From Gammaproteobacteria bacterium (GTDB lineage: Bacteria; Pseudomonadota; Gammaproteobacteria; Pseudomonadales; Pseudohongiellaceae): a DNA stretch of 17,418 nt. Position numbers and translations under genes: made by a program. Location: positions 17,160 to 34,577 of the forward strand of contig NZJB01000003.1 in NCBI GenBank assembly GCA_002691885.1. The letters are read 5' to 3'. Below, in pieces: positions 8,642 through 15,167 of the stretch (positions within the stretch are counted from its first letter, which is position 1; every line of letters begins with the position of its first letter). The notes below the pieces were generated by a model. The model saw only the letters and a list, made by a program, of their open reading frames with translations, was not told where the DNA came from and did not search any database.

Positions 8642-8659
8642 TTTCAACATTCTTTCAAC
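8642..8659 (+). repeat. TTTCAAC heptamer pair, 11-bp spacing
   Basis: TTTCAAC occurs at 8642-8648 and 8653-8659, exactly 11 bases apart, so on the same face of the helix. The second copy overlaps the stop codon of the small minus-strand gene. The same 9-base versions (TTTCAACAT and TTTCAACGA) occur in the divergent promoter region at 12017-12045. It may be a protein-binding site or part of an origin. Confidence 0.4.
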
Positions 8660-8900
8660 GAGCATTTGTTAAAAAATCAATAATGTAAGGTTTTTTATAA
8701 GGTTTTGTAGAATAAAATTTATGTTTTGCACTGTGCTCAAAAAAGAAAACACTTGAATGATTATGCCATTCACATTGATAAATTAGATCATGGTGAACCA
8801 ATGGAGCTAGAATTTCTCTTGCTTTGTTACAATCCTCAAAAGAACTAAACTCTAAAAGAGCAAATAATAAAACTTTGGTTCCTGTAGCTACACTAGTCAT
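8655..8900 (-). CDS. Small conserved-looking phage protein, unknown function
   Basis: The protein is 81 aa from an ATG at 8900 that overlaps the end of the primase-helicase gene by 8 bases; a longer start at 8933 would lie deeper in that gene and is less likely. The pattern LLFALLEFSSFEDCNKAREIL, then a second Cys in YQCEW, resembles small proteins common in uncultured marine phages that have a hydrophobic strand, an 'E/D-C-..AR' helix and a paired Cys. The hydrophobic start might be read as a signal peptide, but it lacks a clean cleavage site, so I think it is a strand of a small alpha/beta domain. The C-terminus is Lys/Tyr-rich. It is the last gene of the leftward operon. Function unknown. 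Confidence 0.65.
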   Translation of the reverse strand: MTSVATGTKVLLFALLEFSSFEDCNKAREILAPLVHHDLIYQCEWHNHSSVFFFEHSAKHKFYSTKPYKKPYIIDFLTNAR

Positions 8901-10794
8901 GCGCCACCAATTTATTATCACCAGATACAACAATTTTTACATTTCGGCTTTGTCTACTATCAAACTCCTCATCAACTCTAAGAACATCTGTTTCTACCCA
9001 TTTCTTAATAATTTGAATAACTTTGTTTTTGTCAGATTTTTTAGAAATATCTAAATCTAATACATCTCCTACAACTATGCCTGCCCATTGGTTAGAAAGT
9101 GAATGAAAACGTAGTTTAGGGTCGGAATTTTCTATCTTAGATTGGCAAATCTTAGCTTGATCTTTGGTTACACCATCAAAGACATCTGGCCATTCCCACG
9201 GTTGGCAAATAGCAACACTATCACCATTAGCTAATTCAACTGGTAGCTTTTCAAACCAAGTTTGCTTTTCGAGGGGTCTAAGATTAGCTTTTCCATCATT
9301 AACACTAAAATAATTTGTATGGTCTAAGTCTAATTTTAAGCCAGTTTCCTTATCCATTGGAGATAAACTCTTGGCACTTCTAACTGCAGCCACAAGAGAT
9401 GACCCGCCTCTAGCATCCTCAACATTACTTTCCCTACCATTTAACTTCCGAGTATGGTGGATTATCTCAATGGCTAAATTACATCTATCTGCCAATTGAC
9501 TGAGTTTTTTTCCTAAATCTTTAAATAGCTCGTTGGATTCAGATGACCCACTAAACATATTTGCTAATGGGTCTAAGATTAAAACATCAATCTCATTTTC
9601 TAAACAAAAGCTTTCAATAGTGTCAAAAGCATCTTCTTTAATAATTCCTTCAATTCCCTCTGCCAAAACTAAATCAACATCTCTTCCACTTGACAAAAAT
9701 AATTGATTTTGAATTTGCTCTTGCTCAATTTTAAAATGTTGAAGAATAGCTAATGTTCTTCTTTGAAGTTCATCTATTGGGTCTTCCGAATTATAATAAA
9801 TTACTTTTAATTTTTTCTCTGGTGTGACCCCTAAAAATCCTTTTCCAGATGCACAAGCTATTGCTTGAGATAGAGCTAAAGTAGATTTTCCAACTCCCCC
9901 AGGTGATACAGTTAAACTACAATATCCTCTACAAAAGTTGCCATATATGAAATCTCTTCTAGGTAAAAGAAATGGGTCAATAACTTCCCAAGTTTTGAAG
10001 GGTTGAGGTTTTTCAACATTTCCTACTAATGATGTTTGAAAAGCTAACTTTTGTAAGCTCTCAACACTTCCACCATTTTGAAAATAATCATAAACATCTT
10101 GTTTTGCTTCAACGGGCAATTCAACAATTTTTATAGATTTAGCTATGTCTTTTAGTTCACTAGCTACAAATAAACCATGTTTCTTACCAACTTCATCTAA
10201 GTCTGGTAAAATTATGACTTCTCTACTCTGAAAATGCTCGTTGAGTGATGGTTTCCAATTATTAGCCCCACCACTATTACAAGTGGTCAAAAGACCTTTC
10301 TCCATCAAGAAATCAGCATCTTTCTCACCTTCAACTATATAGATTGGTTCATCTATTCTTGAGAGAATTTCGGGGAGATTGTAAGGAAGTGGGGTAACTC
10401 CATTAAGACCATTCACATATTTTTTAATAAAAGGATCAAATTTTCTTTGTCTAAAGGTCTTTGGATGATACCTAATGACTTCATAGCTTTCATTGTTTTC
10501 TGCGTCTTTGTAGGTATATCGAGCCACAACTGATATTTGGCTTTTTGCCATTTGAGGGATTTCTTGTTGAATTCCCATCTCTTTTAAAAATATTTTTGGG
10601 TCATGGTTCTCATGTTTGATCAGATCAACCATCCCACCACCAACTCCAGTTTCATGATTAAAGAAGGTAGCTTTTTGCAGATCAACACTCATTGAACCAA
10701 AATTTCCCCAACGAAGCTCTGTTTCTTTGCTTAATTTGGGATTGGGTTCACCAAGTAGTTTTATGGCTATGTCTTTTGCGTAGGGTTCAAACAT
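8893..10794 (-). CDS. Primase-helicase: Toprim domain plus RepA-type AAA ATPase
   Basis: The protein is 633 aa from the ATG at 10794. A TTG at 10824 would add ten residues but lies in the stem of a terminator hairpin, so I reject it. Residues 29-60 (RWGNFGSMSVDL..., GVGGGMVDLI) are the usual N-terminal block of phage primase-like proteins. No zinc-binding Cys cluster is seen. The Toprim region has VEGEKDAD at 154-161 and a PDLDEVG acidic motif at 197-203. The ATPase has Walker A SPGGVGKST at 297-305, Walker B VLILDPL at 404-410, and EIIHHTRK plus DARGGSSLVAAVRSA at 443-474, as in RepA-type hexameric helicases. It should unwind DNA and support primer synthesis at the phage fork. Neighbours are an SSB-like gene and a resolvase-like gene. 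The start has no ribosome site, which fits weak or coupled translation. Confidence 0.85.
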   Translation of the reverse strand: MFEPYAKDIAIKLLGEPNPKLSKETELRWGNFGSMSVDLQKATFFNHETGVGGGMVDLIKHENHDPKIFLKEMGIQQEIPQMAKSQISVVARYTYKDAENNESYEVIRYHPKTFRQRKFDPFIKKYVNGLNGVTPLPYNLPEILSRIDEPIYIVEGEKDADFLMEKGLLTTCNSGGANNWKPSLNEHFQSREVIILPDLDEVGKKHGLFVASELKDIAKSIKIVELPVEAKQDVYDYFQNGGSVESLQKLAFQTSLVGNVEKPQPFKTWEVIDPFLLPRRDFIYGNFCRGYCSLTVSPGGVGKSTLALSQAIACASGKGFLGVTPEKKLKVIYYNSEDPIDELQRRTLAILQHFKIEQEQIQNQLFLSSGRDVDLVLAEGIEGIIKEDAFDTIESFCLENEIDVLILDPLANMFSGSSESNELFKDLGKKLSQLADRCNLAIEIIHHTRKLNGRESNVEDARGGSSLVAAVRSAKSLSPMDKETGLKLDLDHTNYFSVNDGKANLRPLEKQTWFEKLPVELANGDSVAICQPWEWPDVFDGVTKDQAKICQSKIENSDPKLRFHSLSNQWAGIVVGDVLDLDISKKSDKNKVIQIIKKWVETDVLRVDEEFDSRQSRNVKIVVSGDNKLVAHD

Positions 10795-10796
10795 GG

Positions 10797-10821
10797 AAAA
10801 AGAGGGGTGATTTCTCACCCC
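10797..10821 (-). terminator. Intrinsic terminator/attenuator before the primase-helicase gene
   Basis: On the minus strand GGGGTGA, loop GAAA, TCACCCC make a perfect 7-bp GC-rich stem with a GNRA tetraloop, followed at once by TCTTTTT. The T-run ends two bases before the ATG at 10794. It lies between the SSB-like gene (stop at 10841-10843) and the primase-helicase in one operon, so it should reduce, not abolish, primase expression relative to SSB. Confidence 0.8.
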
Positions 10822-10840
10822 CAAGTTTACAGGCTAGCCG

Positions 10841-11440
10841 TCAAAACAAGTTATCAATGTCATCATCCACAATATCTTTGGATGCTTGACTTTCTTCCAT
10901 GTCTTGTCTTTGCTCGGCTTCTTCATCAATTTGGGGTTTAGAAGGAGCATTAGCCCATCCTAAAAAATCAAATTGAGGAATTCTTGTTTTACCAACTCCA
11001 CCATCATTAATTTTAGAGCCAGTGTATTTTGCTTGAATGACTTTCCCATCATTTTTTGAAAAAGCATCTTTATCAGCTCTTGTAATGCTACTTAATAGGT
11101 CTTGTAGACCCATAAAAGCACCAACACTATTAGATTGCCATTGTTTCCAATTTTCATTCATTTGGTCATCAACTTTGACTTTAGGCATAACCATGACTTG
11201 AAAACCTCTTTTGTGATCTTCACTTGGTCTTTCACCTCGTCTACCAACTTTTTCATCCCAAAGACAATCTGGTGCCATTCCTTGTGCTATTTTCATCCAA
11301 CCAGTTTTTATAGATGATGGATCAACAAGAATGCCTTTACCATTCATGTCAATTTCTTCACCATCCATGAGCCACCCATTAGCTGATGGTTTGAATGAAA
11401 TCCATTCTGTTTTTTCACCACTACCGAAACCTAAATCCAT
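10841..11440 (-). CDS. Probable phage single-stranded DNA-binding protein
   Basis: The protein is 199 aa. It starts at an ATG preceded by AAGGAGAAATAA, one of the strongest ribosome sites in the window, consistent with the high amounts an SSB needs. The body (residues 1-150) is beta-rich with many aromatic residues (W13, W23, W48, W61, and F/W further on). The last 45 residues are acidic and disordered, ending in DIVDDDIDNLF. An acidic tail with a terminal Phe is the signature of bacterial SSB and T7 gp2.5, where it binds partner replication proteins. I do not recognise the body at sequence level, so the SSB call rests on the tail, the size and the position between a resolvase-like nuclease and a primase-helicase. 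It could instead be another ssDNA-annealing protein. Confidence 0.65.
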   Translation of the reverse strand: MDLGFGSGEKTEWISFKPSANGWLMDGEEIDMNGKGILVDPSSIKTGWMKIAQGMAPDCLWDEKVGRRGERPSEDHKRGFQVMVMPKVKVDDQMNENWKQWQSNSVGAFMGLQDLLSSITRADKDAFSKNDGKVIQAKYTGSKINDGGVGKTRIPQFDFLGWANAPSKPQIDEEAEQRQDMEESQASKDIVDDDIDNLF

Positions 11441-11782
11441 TTATTTCTCCTTCTTTTTTGTCCAACTATCGCTAGTCACAAGTTTTAAAAATTGAGTTTC
11501 TTTCAAAACATAAAGCCGTTCTTTTCTATCTGCATGAACTATAAGAAGGTCTGCATCATCTTGCTCAAACCAATTGTAAAGTGACATAAAACCAGTTCCT
11601 GATTTGCGTCTTTTACATTCGACTTTTAAACCATTCAAATTAACATCAGACGCAAGAGATTTTGAGTAATGTTTAAATGCACCAGAACCCAAAATTCTCT
11701 TACATTTGATGCCTAGCTCAGTCCAAAATTTGACTACATTTGCCTCTAGTACATAACCTTTTCTTTTAGCACTACTAGTCAA
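11441..11782 (-). CDS. PDDEXK nuclease, Holliday-junction-resolvase-like
   Basis: The protein is 113 aa. The start is a TTG at 11782, overlapping the stop of the RHH gene by 8 bases; no ATG exists until far inside the domain, so TTG with translational coupling is the best choice. The motif set is that of small resolvase nucleases: E13 in a first helix (GYVLEANVVKFW), GSGAFKHYSKSLASD with D46, then VECKRRKSG with E55 and K57 as the metal-binding E-x-K. A YNWFEQDDADLLIVHAD segment follows as the last strands. These enzymes cut branched DNA made during replication and packaging. It stands just upstream of the SSB-like gene and shares the operon with the primase-helicase. A VRR-NUC-type role is the main alternative. 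Confidence 0.75.
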   Translation of the reverse strand: MTSSAKRKGYVLEANVVKFWTELGIKCKRILGSGAFKHYSKSLASDVNLNGLKVECKRRKSGTGFMSLYNWFEQDDADLLIVHADRKERLYVLKETQFLKLVTSDSWTKKKEK

Positions 11783-11969
11783 TTTTTAACTTCCCTATGC
11801 CATTTTTCTTTAACTGCTCAACCCCATCTCTCAAAATAATCTCAGCTAGCTTGCTAATACTTAGATCATACCTTTTTGACATTATCTTTAGTTGACTAGC
11901 TACTGATTTATTTAGATAAATTAGTTGTTGTTTTTTCTTTAGTTCCATAACAAATTTCTTTGATAGCAT
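11775..11969 (-). CDS. Ribbon-helix-helix type DNA-binding regulator
   Basis: The protein is 64 aa, first gene of the leftward operon. After a basic lead (LSKKFVMELKKK), residues 13-20 form a strand (QQLIYLNK), followed by two helices (SVASQLKIMSKRYD and SISKLAEIILRDGVEQLKK) with the S.SKL.E.I turn typical of CopG/Arc-like proteins. Such proteins bind DNA as dimers and usually repress their own promoter. It sits beside a divergent promoter with heptamer repeats, which are a natural candidate operator. The start could be 11969 or the second ATG at 11948; neither has a clear ribosome site, so the longer form is given. The stop overlaps the next gene's TTG start. Confidence 0.65.
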   Translation of the reverse strand: MLSKKFVMELKKKQQLIYLNKSVASQLKIMSKRYDLSISKLAEIILRDGVEQLKKNGIGKLKID

Positions 11970-11987
11970 TATGATTTTGTAACAATA

Positions 11988-12016
11988 TTGATAAACTATT
12001 TGCTTAAAAATCTCAA
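11988..12016 (-). promoter_or_regulatory. Candidate leftward sigma70-type promoter
   Basis: On the minus strand, TTGAGA (12011-12016) and TATCAA (11988-11993) are 17 bases apart, a fair match to -35/-10. It would start RNA about 10-15 bases before the RHH gene. The heptamer repeats lie just upstream of its -35. Confidence 0.4.
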
Positions 12017-12045
12017 TTTCAACGATTTTTCAACATTATTTTAAC
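12017..12045 (+). promoter_or_regulatory. Three TTTYAAC heptamers at 11-bp spacing (candidate operator)
   Basis: TTTCAAC at 12017-12023 and 12028-12034 and TTTTAAC at 12039-12045 are each 11 bases apart. They lie between the leftward and rightward promoters. An inverted copy, GTTGAAA, is at 12106-12112, near the expected rightward RNA start. The helical phasing suggests cooperative binding by a dimeric regulator, for example the adjacent RHH protein, or an iteron role in replication. Confidence 0.5.
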
Positions 12046-12064
12046 ATTTATTTATATGTGACCC

Positions 12065-12092
12065 TTTACATTAGTAAATAAATGTTTATACT
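12065..12092 (+). promoter_or_regulatory. Rightward sigma70-type promoter for the early module
   Basis: TTTACA (12065-12070), a 16-base spacer and TATACT (12087-12092) match the host -35/-10 consensus well (five of six bases each). It lies upstream of the first rightward gene, whose ribosome site GGAG is at 12117-12120, giving a short leader. It supports early transcription by host RNA polymerase. Confidence 0.65.
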
Positions 12093-12126
12093 GTGTTACA
12101 TTGATGTTGAAACAATGGAGAAACTT

Positions 12127-12492
12127 ATGATTAAATTTTTAGAAAAAGCATTAGTACAAAAGCAACATGAAAATGTAGCATTAAAAGAAGAGCTTAATGT
12201 TCTCAAAGATGAGATGAAAAATAAGCATTGTCTTTTTACAAAAGTAGAAATTCATGTGGGTAAGGGTTTTACCCAAACTCAAATAGCTCTTAGACCAGAC
12301 AACAATATAGCTCAAACTTTAACTTTGTTGGCTACTTACACTAAAGATCAACATGAGGCTAAGTGTGAAAGTACAGAGCCAGATTTTAGTGACAATAATC
12401 TAAGAGTTTTACCACTATTCCAAAAATTCATTGTTGAAGATTTGTGTGATCAACTTGGTTACCAACTTCATATTCATGAGGGAGATGTATAA
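12127..12492 (+). CDS. Unknown early protein with N-terminal coiled coil
   Basis: The protein is 121 aa from the ATG at 12127, 6 bases after GGAG (12117-12120). A more upstream ATG at 12082 lies inside the promoter and is rejected. Residues 1-36 (FLEKALVQKQHENVALKEELNVLKDEMKNK) have a heptad pattern and are probably a coiled coil. The rest is a small mixed domain (FTKVEIHVGKGFTQTQIALRPDNN, then a Leu-rich helix and an acidic tail). I do not recognise the family. It is first in a chain of genes joined by TAATG overlaps and directly follows the rightward promoter, so it is among the earliest products. Small early phage proteins often act on host enzymes, but nothing in the sequence shows it here. 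Confidence 0.7.
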   Translation: MIKFLEKALVQKQHENVALKEELNVLKDEMKNKHCLFTKVEIHVGKGFTQTQIALRPDNNIAQTLTLLATYTKDQHEAKCESTEPDFSDNNLRVLPLFQKFIVEDLCDQLGYQLHIHEGDV

Positions 12493-12686
12493 TGAAAAAG
12501 GGTTTAGACGCAAATATTAGAATAGCTCCTACAACGAACATGACGAAAGATGATTTCTTTCAGCATCATGCACCAGACTTTAATTTTGAAAAAAATGCTG
12601 ATGAATTAATTAAATTAGCTTTGGAAAGAAAAATCATCTTTGTCAATAAAAATGGTCTTTATGACTATGTTGAGGGGGGTGTGTAA
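12492..12686 (+). CDS. Small unknown early protein
   Basis: The protein is 64 aa. Its ATG shares a base with the preceding stop (TAATG), and GAGGGAGATG lies just upstream as ribosome site. It reads as a short lead followed by a charged helix-turn-helix-like run (KNADELIKLALERKIIFVNKNGLYDYVEGG), where the last 20 residues look like the wing or hairpin after a helix. That would fit a very small winged-helix fragment or a partner protein, but the match is weak. It is coupled on both sides and so is surely co-expressed with its neighbours. Function unknown. Confidence 0.65.
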   Translation: MKKGLDANIRIAPTTNMTKDDFFQHHAPDFNFEKNADELIKLALERKIIFVNKNGLYDYVEGGV

Positions 12687-12952
12687 TGGAAAATAACTTA
12701 GAAAGAAATTTAAACTACCAAATTAACGATTTGGAAATAAAAGTTGAGAAATTGCAAATGGCTCTGTTTGACGCAAAAAAGCACATTCTCTACCAAGCTA
12801 ATTATGACAGTTATTTACTCATGAATGATATTCATGAGCCTACTGTTGGGCAAATATTTTTTGCAGATAAATTTGCAACCAAAAGAATTAAGTGTGCTGA
12901 AAGTCAAACAGAAATTTGGAATGAAATTAAAAAAGTAACAGGAGAAAAATAA
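12686..12952 (+). CDS. Small coiled-coil early protein, unknown
   Basis: The protein is 88 aa, coupled to the gene before and after by TAATG overlaps, with GAGGGGGG as ribosome site. Residues 5-35 (LERNLNYQINDLEIKVEKLQMALFDAKKHI) form a likely coiled coil. The rest is a charged helix with the conserved-looking VGQIFFADKFATKRIKCAESQTEIW. No enzyme motif is visible and I do not recognise a family. It may form oligomers or bind one of the neighbouring proteins. Confidence 0.65.
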   Translation: MENNLERNLNYQINDLEIKVEKLQMALFDAKKHILYQANYDSYLLMNDIHEPTVGQIFFADKFATKRIKCAESQTEIWNEIKKVTGEK

Positions 12953-13701
12953 TGGATAAGAAAGAAATTTTAAAAAAGATGAAAGCTTTAACCTCAAAAA
13001 CAGTTGATCAAGGTGCAACGGAAGCAGAGGCAATGGCTGCAGCTCAATTGCTTAAAACTCTTCAAGATAAGTACCAAGTTACATTAACTGAACTTGATGT
13101 AACCGAAGCTGAATATGTTGAGAAAGTTTTAAAATGTGGTCAAACAGACTACTTAAAATCACCATTACATCCAGTAAGTCATTGTTGGTATGATATTCAA
13201 AACTTTTGTCAGATTAAGACAGTTTTTAGTGGCAATAGAGTTTGTCTTTTTGGTGAGCCTCACAATGTAGAAAATGCTTTATATTTGTATTCATTGATAA
13301 GGAATTCAATGGAAATTGAGTTTAATCGTTATATGCTTACAAGCGAGTATCAGTATGAAAAAGCTTTTGTAAGTGCAAATAGTATTAGAGCTACATTTCT
13401 TAATTCTATGGCTAAGAGAATTGGAATTAGATTACATTCAATGCATCTTGCAAGCAAAAATGAGGCTTTAAATAATACTCCTAAAGCATCTGATGGAACA
13501 AGCTTAGTTGTAGTAGCTAATAGAGAGCTACAAAAAAATCATAAGATACGTTACCCAAGATTAAGAAGAGGCTCAAGAAGTATGACTATTAATTCTGGTA
13601 GCGCAAAAGAGGCTGGTAGAAGTGCAGGGGATAGAACATCCTTAAATAAGGGTGTTGGTAGTAGCTCCAATGGTTCAACATTAGCACTAGGTAGGGGGTG
13701 A
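12952..13701 (+). CDS. DUF2786 domain protein
   Basis: The protein is 249 aa with a GGAG ribosome site and a TAATG overlap with the gene upstream. Residues 4-50 (ILKKMKALTSKTVDQGATEAEAMAAAQLLKTLQDKY, then a LTELD segment) fit the DUF2786 domain. A central alpha/beta region follows, with FLNSMAKRIGIRLHSM at about 150-165. The C-terminal 45 residues (SAKEAGRSAGDRTSLNKGV) match the G..AG....LN.GV tail often seen with this domain. The family is widespread in phages and bacteria, and its function is not established to my knowledge. It is last in the first coupled early block, and a strong hairpin begins at its stop codon. Confidence 0.8.
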   Translation: MDKKEILKKMKALTSKTVDQGATEAEAMAAAQLLKTLQDKYQVTLTELDVTEAEYVEKVLKCGQTDYLKSPLHPVSHCWYDIQNFCQIKTVFSGNRVCLFGEPHNVENALYLYSLIRNSMEIEFNRYMLTSEYQYEKAFVSANSIRATFLNSMAKRIGIRLHSMHLASKNEALNNTPKASDGTSLVVVANRELQKNHKIRYPRLRRGSRSMTINSGSAKEAGRSAGDRTSLNKGVGSSSNGSTLALGRG

Positions 13702-13742
13702 TATCTTTTTGGGGGGATTGATAGACCCCCAATGAAATATCA
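13699..13742 (+). other. Extended hairpin after the DUF2786 gene
   Basis: Inner arms TTGGGGG (13709-13715) and CCCCCAA (13726-13732) are exact inverted repeats. Outer arms TGATAT (13699-13704) and ATATCA (13737-13742) extend the stem across a small internal loop. There is no T-run on either side, so it is not a standard intrinsic terminator. It starts in the stop codon of the gene before and ends before the next ribosome site, and could slow or stabilise mRNA. Confidence 0.5.
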
Positions 13743-13761
13743 CAACCAATGGAGAATAAAA

Positions 13762-13959
13762 ATGACCAATAAAATTTATTACAACATTGTAGAAGATGGG
13801 ATGGGTTACAGACTTCCAGATGGAAAAATGGAAGGCACAATTGATGAAATTGAATATAGTCCGATCACTTATGACATTGAATTATCCAATGTAACTTTAT
13901 TTCAAAAAAATGAAATTTTAAATTTTATTAAACAACTTAATGATAAAAACTACCGTTAG
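13762..13959 (+). CDS. Small unknown protein
   Basis: The protein is 65 aa from the ATG at 13762, with GGAGAA at 13751-13756 as ribosome site. An ATG ten codons upstream (13732) lies in the hairpin and is rejected. It is a small acidic mixed alpha/beta protein (YYNIVEDGMGYRLPDG, IDEIEYSPITYDIELSNVTLFQKNEILNFIKQLNDK). No known motif is seen. It ends in TAG eleven bases before the recombinase-like gene, so the two are probably co-transcribed. Confidence 0.65.
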   Translation: MTNKIYYNIVEDGMGYRLPDGKMEGTIDEIEYSPITYDIELSNVTLFQKNEILNFIKQLNDKNYR

Positions 13960-13969
13960 GTATATTTAG

Positions 13970-14701
13970 ATGTATAATATGAAAGACTTGAAATCTCCTT
14001 ATTTTCAGCTAACATTTTCTAGGGAGAAAACGGTGGTTAAGCATTATGGAAGAAAAGTCGTTTATCTTTTGAAGGATGATGAACGAGCTAAAGATAGTAT
14101 TCTTTTTCATCTCAATGGTGGTGATTGGTCAATCATTGAGGAAGTAACCGAAACAAATCGTAGAACTTGGGATGGGTTAAAAGAGGCTCTTTCCATAGCT
14201 AAATCAAATTTTGCTGATTTGATCATGAATGACTTTGTAATTGTGAGTGGTAATTTTAAAGCCATTACCATGATGTTAGAAAGTCAGGTTAAAATTATTG
14301 GTGTTGATTTAAAACCCAATTTTAGTCCAGCCACAAATCAAACTTTTCTTAGGGGCATGAGAATGATTGCAGAGCAAAAGTTATTAGAGCAATCAAATCG
14401 CATCAAGAGAGGTCAAAAGAGAGCCGTAGAAAAGGGGGTGAAGATTGGTAATACAAAACGTACCAAAAAATTAACTAAGGCTCATGAGGCTAATGTAAGA
14501 CGTTGGGCGGAGTTTCGTAAAGAAGTCTGGCCAATTATTGAGAAAATTAAATTGGAATTTCCAAATGTTACTGAATTTGGGATATGCCAAGAATTAGAAA
14601 TGAGGGGAATTCTTACCTTTAAGGGAAAGACAAGATGGTTTCCTCAAGTATTAAGAAGAATTATTAACCAAAATCTAGGAGAAAAAGATGAATTTAAATG
14701 A
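13970..14701 (+). CDS. Serine-recombinase-like protein with degenerate catalytic domain
   Basis: The protein is 243 aa. The layout follows serine recombinases: a resolvase-like domain at about 28-122, the long linking helix at 124-157 (RGMRMIAEQKLLEQSNRIKRGQKRAVEKGVKIG), and a C-terminal DNA-binding recombinase part at 165-235 with an I...LE.RGI.T..GK.RW....V.R.I pattern. The key residues are gone. Where the family has Y-x-R-x-S, this protein has YLLKD at 32-36, so the nucleophilic Ser and its Arg are missing, and the later DRLSR block is replaced by NDFVIV. It should therefore bind DNA but not cut it, and may act as a regulator or accessory factor. Its gene overlaps the next by 14 bases. The family call is from pattern, moderate; loss of catalysis is a direct reading given that alignment. 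Confidence 0.6.
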   Translation: MYNMKDLKSPYFQLTFSREKTVVKHYGRKVVYLLKDDERAKDSILFHLNGGDWSIIEEVTETNRRTWDGLKEALSIAKSNFADLIMNDFVIVSGNFKAITMMLESQVKIIGVDLKPNFSPATNQTFLRGMRMIAEQKLLEQSNRIKRGQKRAVEKGVKIGNTKRTKKLTKAHEANVRRWAEFRKEVWPIIEKIKLEFPNVTEFGICQELEMRGILTFKGKTRWFPQVLRRIINQNLGEKDEFK

Positions 14702-15167
14702 ACATCAAAGAAGTGGAAAGATCATGGATATGAAAGCAAAAAAAATTCAAGCTACACCACCACCATACAATATTAAAGAGGGTATCATAAACAGTTTGGC
14801 AACCGAACTATCGTTTTTTAATTACCAAAACTATCCCATACCCCATGATCCGCAAATGCGTAGAGCTACCCATTATTTTAGAAGTCACATGAATAAAAGA
14901 ATTATTGGTGCTTTCGTTGTGCTTAAAACATTACAAGATAAATGTGTTACCCAAAAAGAAGTCAGAGATTATTTTCCACAGTTGAAAAAAGCTTTTGTAT
15001 CTAAAGTATTTAATCATTGTGTAGAAGAGGGGTGGTTTATCGCCATTGAAAGTCATATCTCTGCAAAAATCATGTGTTACAAATCAGATGATATCATGCT
15101 TAAAAGCACAGAATATTATTATACAGAATATGTGAGTTCACGCGATAAACTCAAGTTCATATCTTAA
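14688..15167 (+). CDS. Possible winged-helix protein, unknown role
   Basis: The protein is 159 aa. It starts inside the end of the recombinase-like gene and has AGGAG eight bases before the ATG. Residues 72-122 (FVVLKTLQDKCVTQKEVRDYFPQLKKAFVSKVFNHCVEEGWF) fit a winged helix: a first helix, 'TQKEV', a recognition helix with Lys-rich face and an EEGWF wing start. Residues 1-45 are a basic, Pro-containing lead. The C-terminal 35 residues are Tyr/Ser-rich. It may bind DNA or regulate this module, but I do not know the family. A tandem repeat covers its stop codon. Confidence 0.6.
   Translation: MNLNEHQRSGKIMDMKAKKIQATPPPYNIKEGIINSLATELSFFNYQNYPIPHDPQMRRATHYFRSHMNKRIIGAFVVLKTLQDKCVTQKEVRDYFPQLKKAFVSKVFNHCVEEGWFIAIESHISAKIMCYKSDDIMLKSTEYYYTEYVSSRDKLKFIS

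Noticed and set aside
8824..9054. Plus-strand ORF opposite the primase-helicase end
   Set aside because: It is antisense to the end of a confident gene and shows no domain.
10795..10824. TTG start for the primase-helicase
   Set aside because: It would lie at the base of the intrinsic terminator stem and has no ribosome site; the ATG at 10794 begins where the conserved part starts.
12082..12126. Upstream ATG for the first rightward gene
   Set aside because: It lies between the -35 and -10 of the promoter; the ATG at 12127 has GGAG at the right distance.
12815..13033. Minus-strand ORF opposite the DUF2786 gene start
   Set aside because: It is antisense to two well-supported coupled genes and has a composition typical of a shadow frame.
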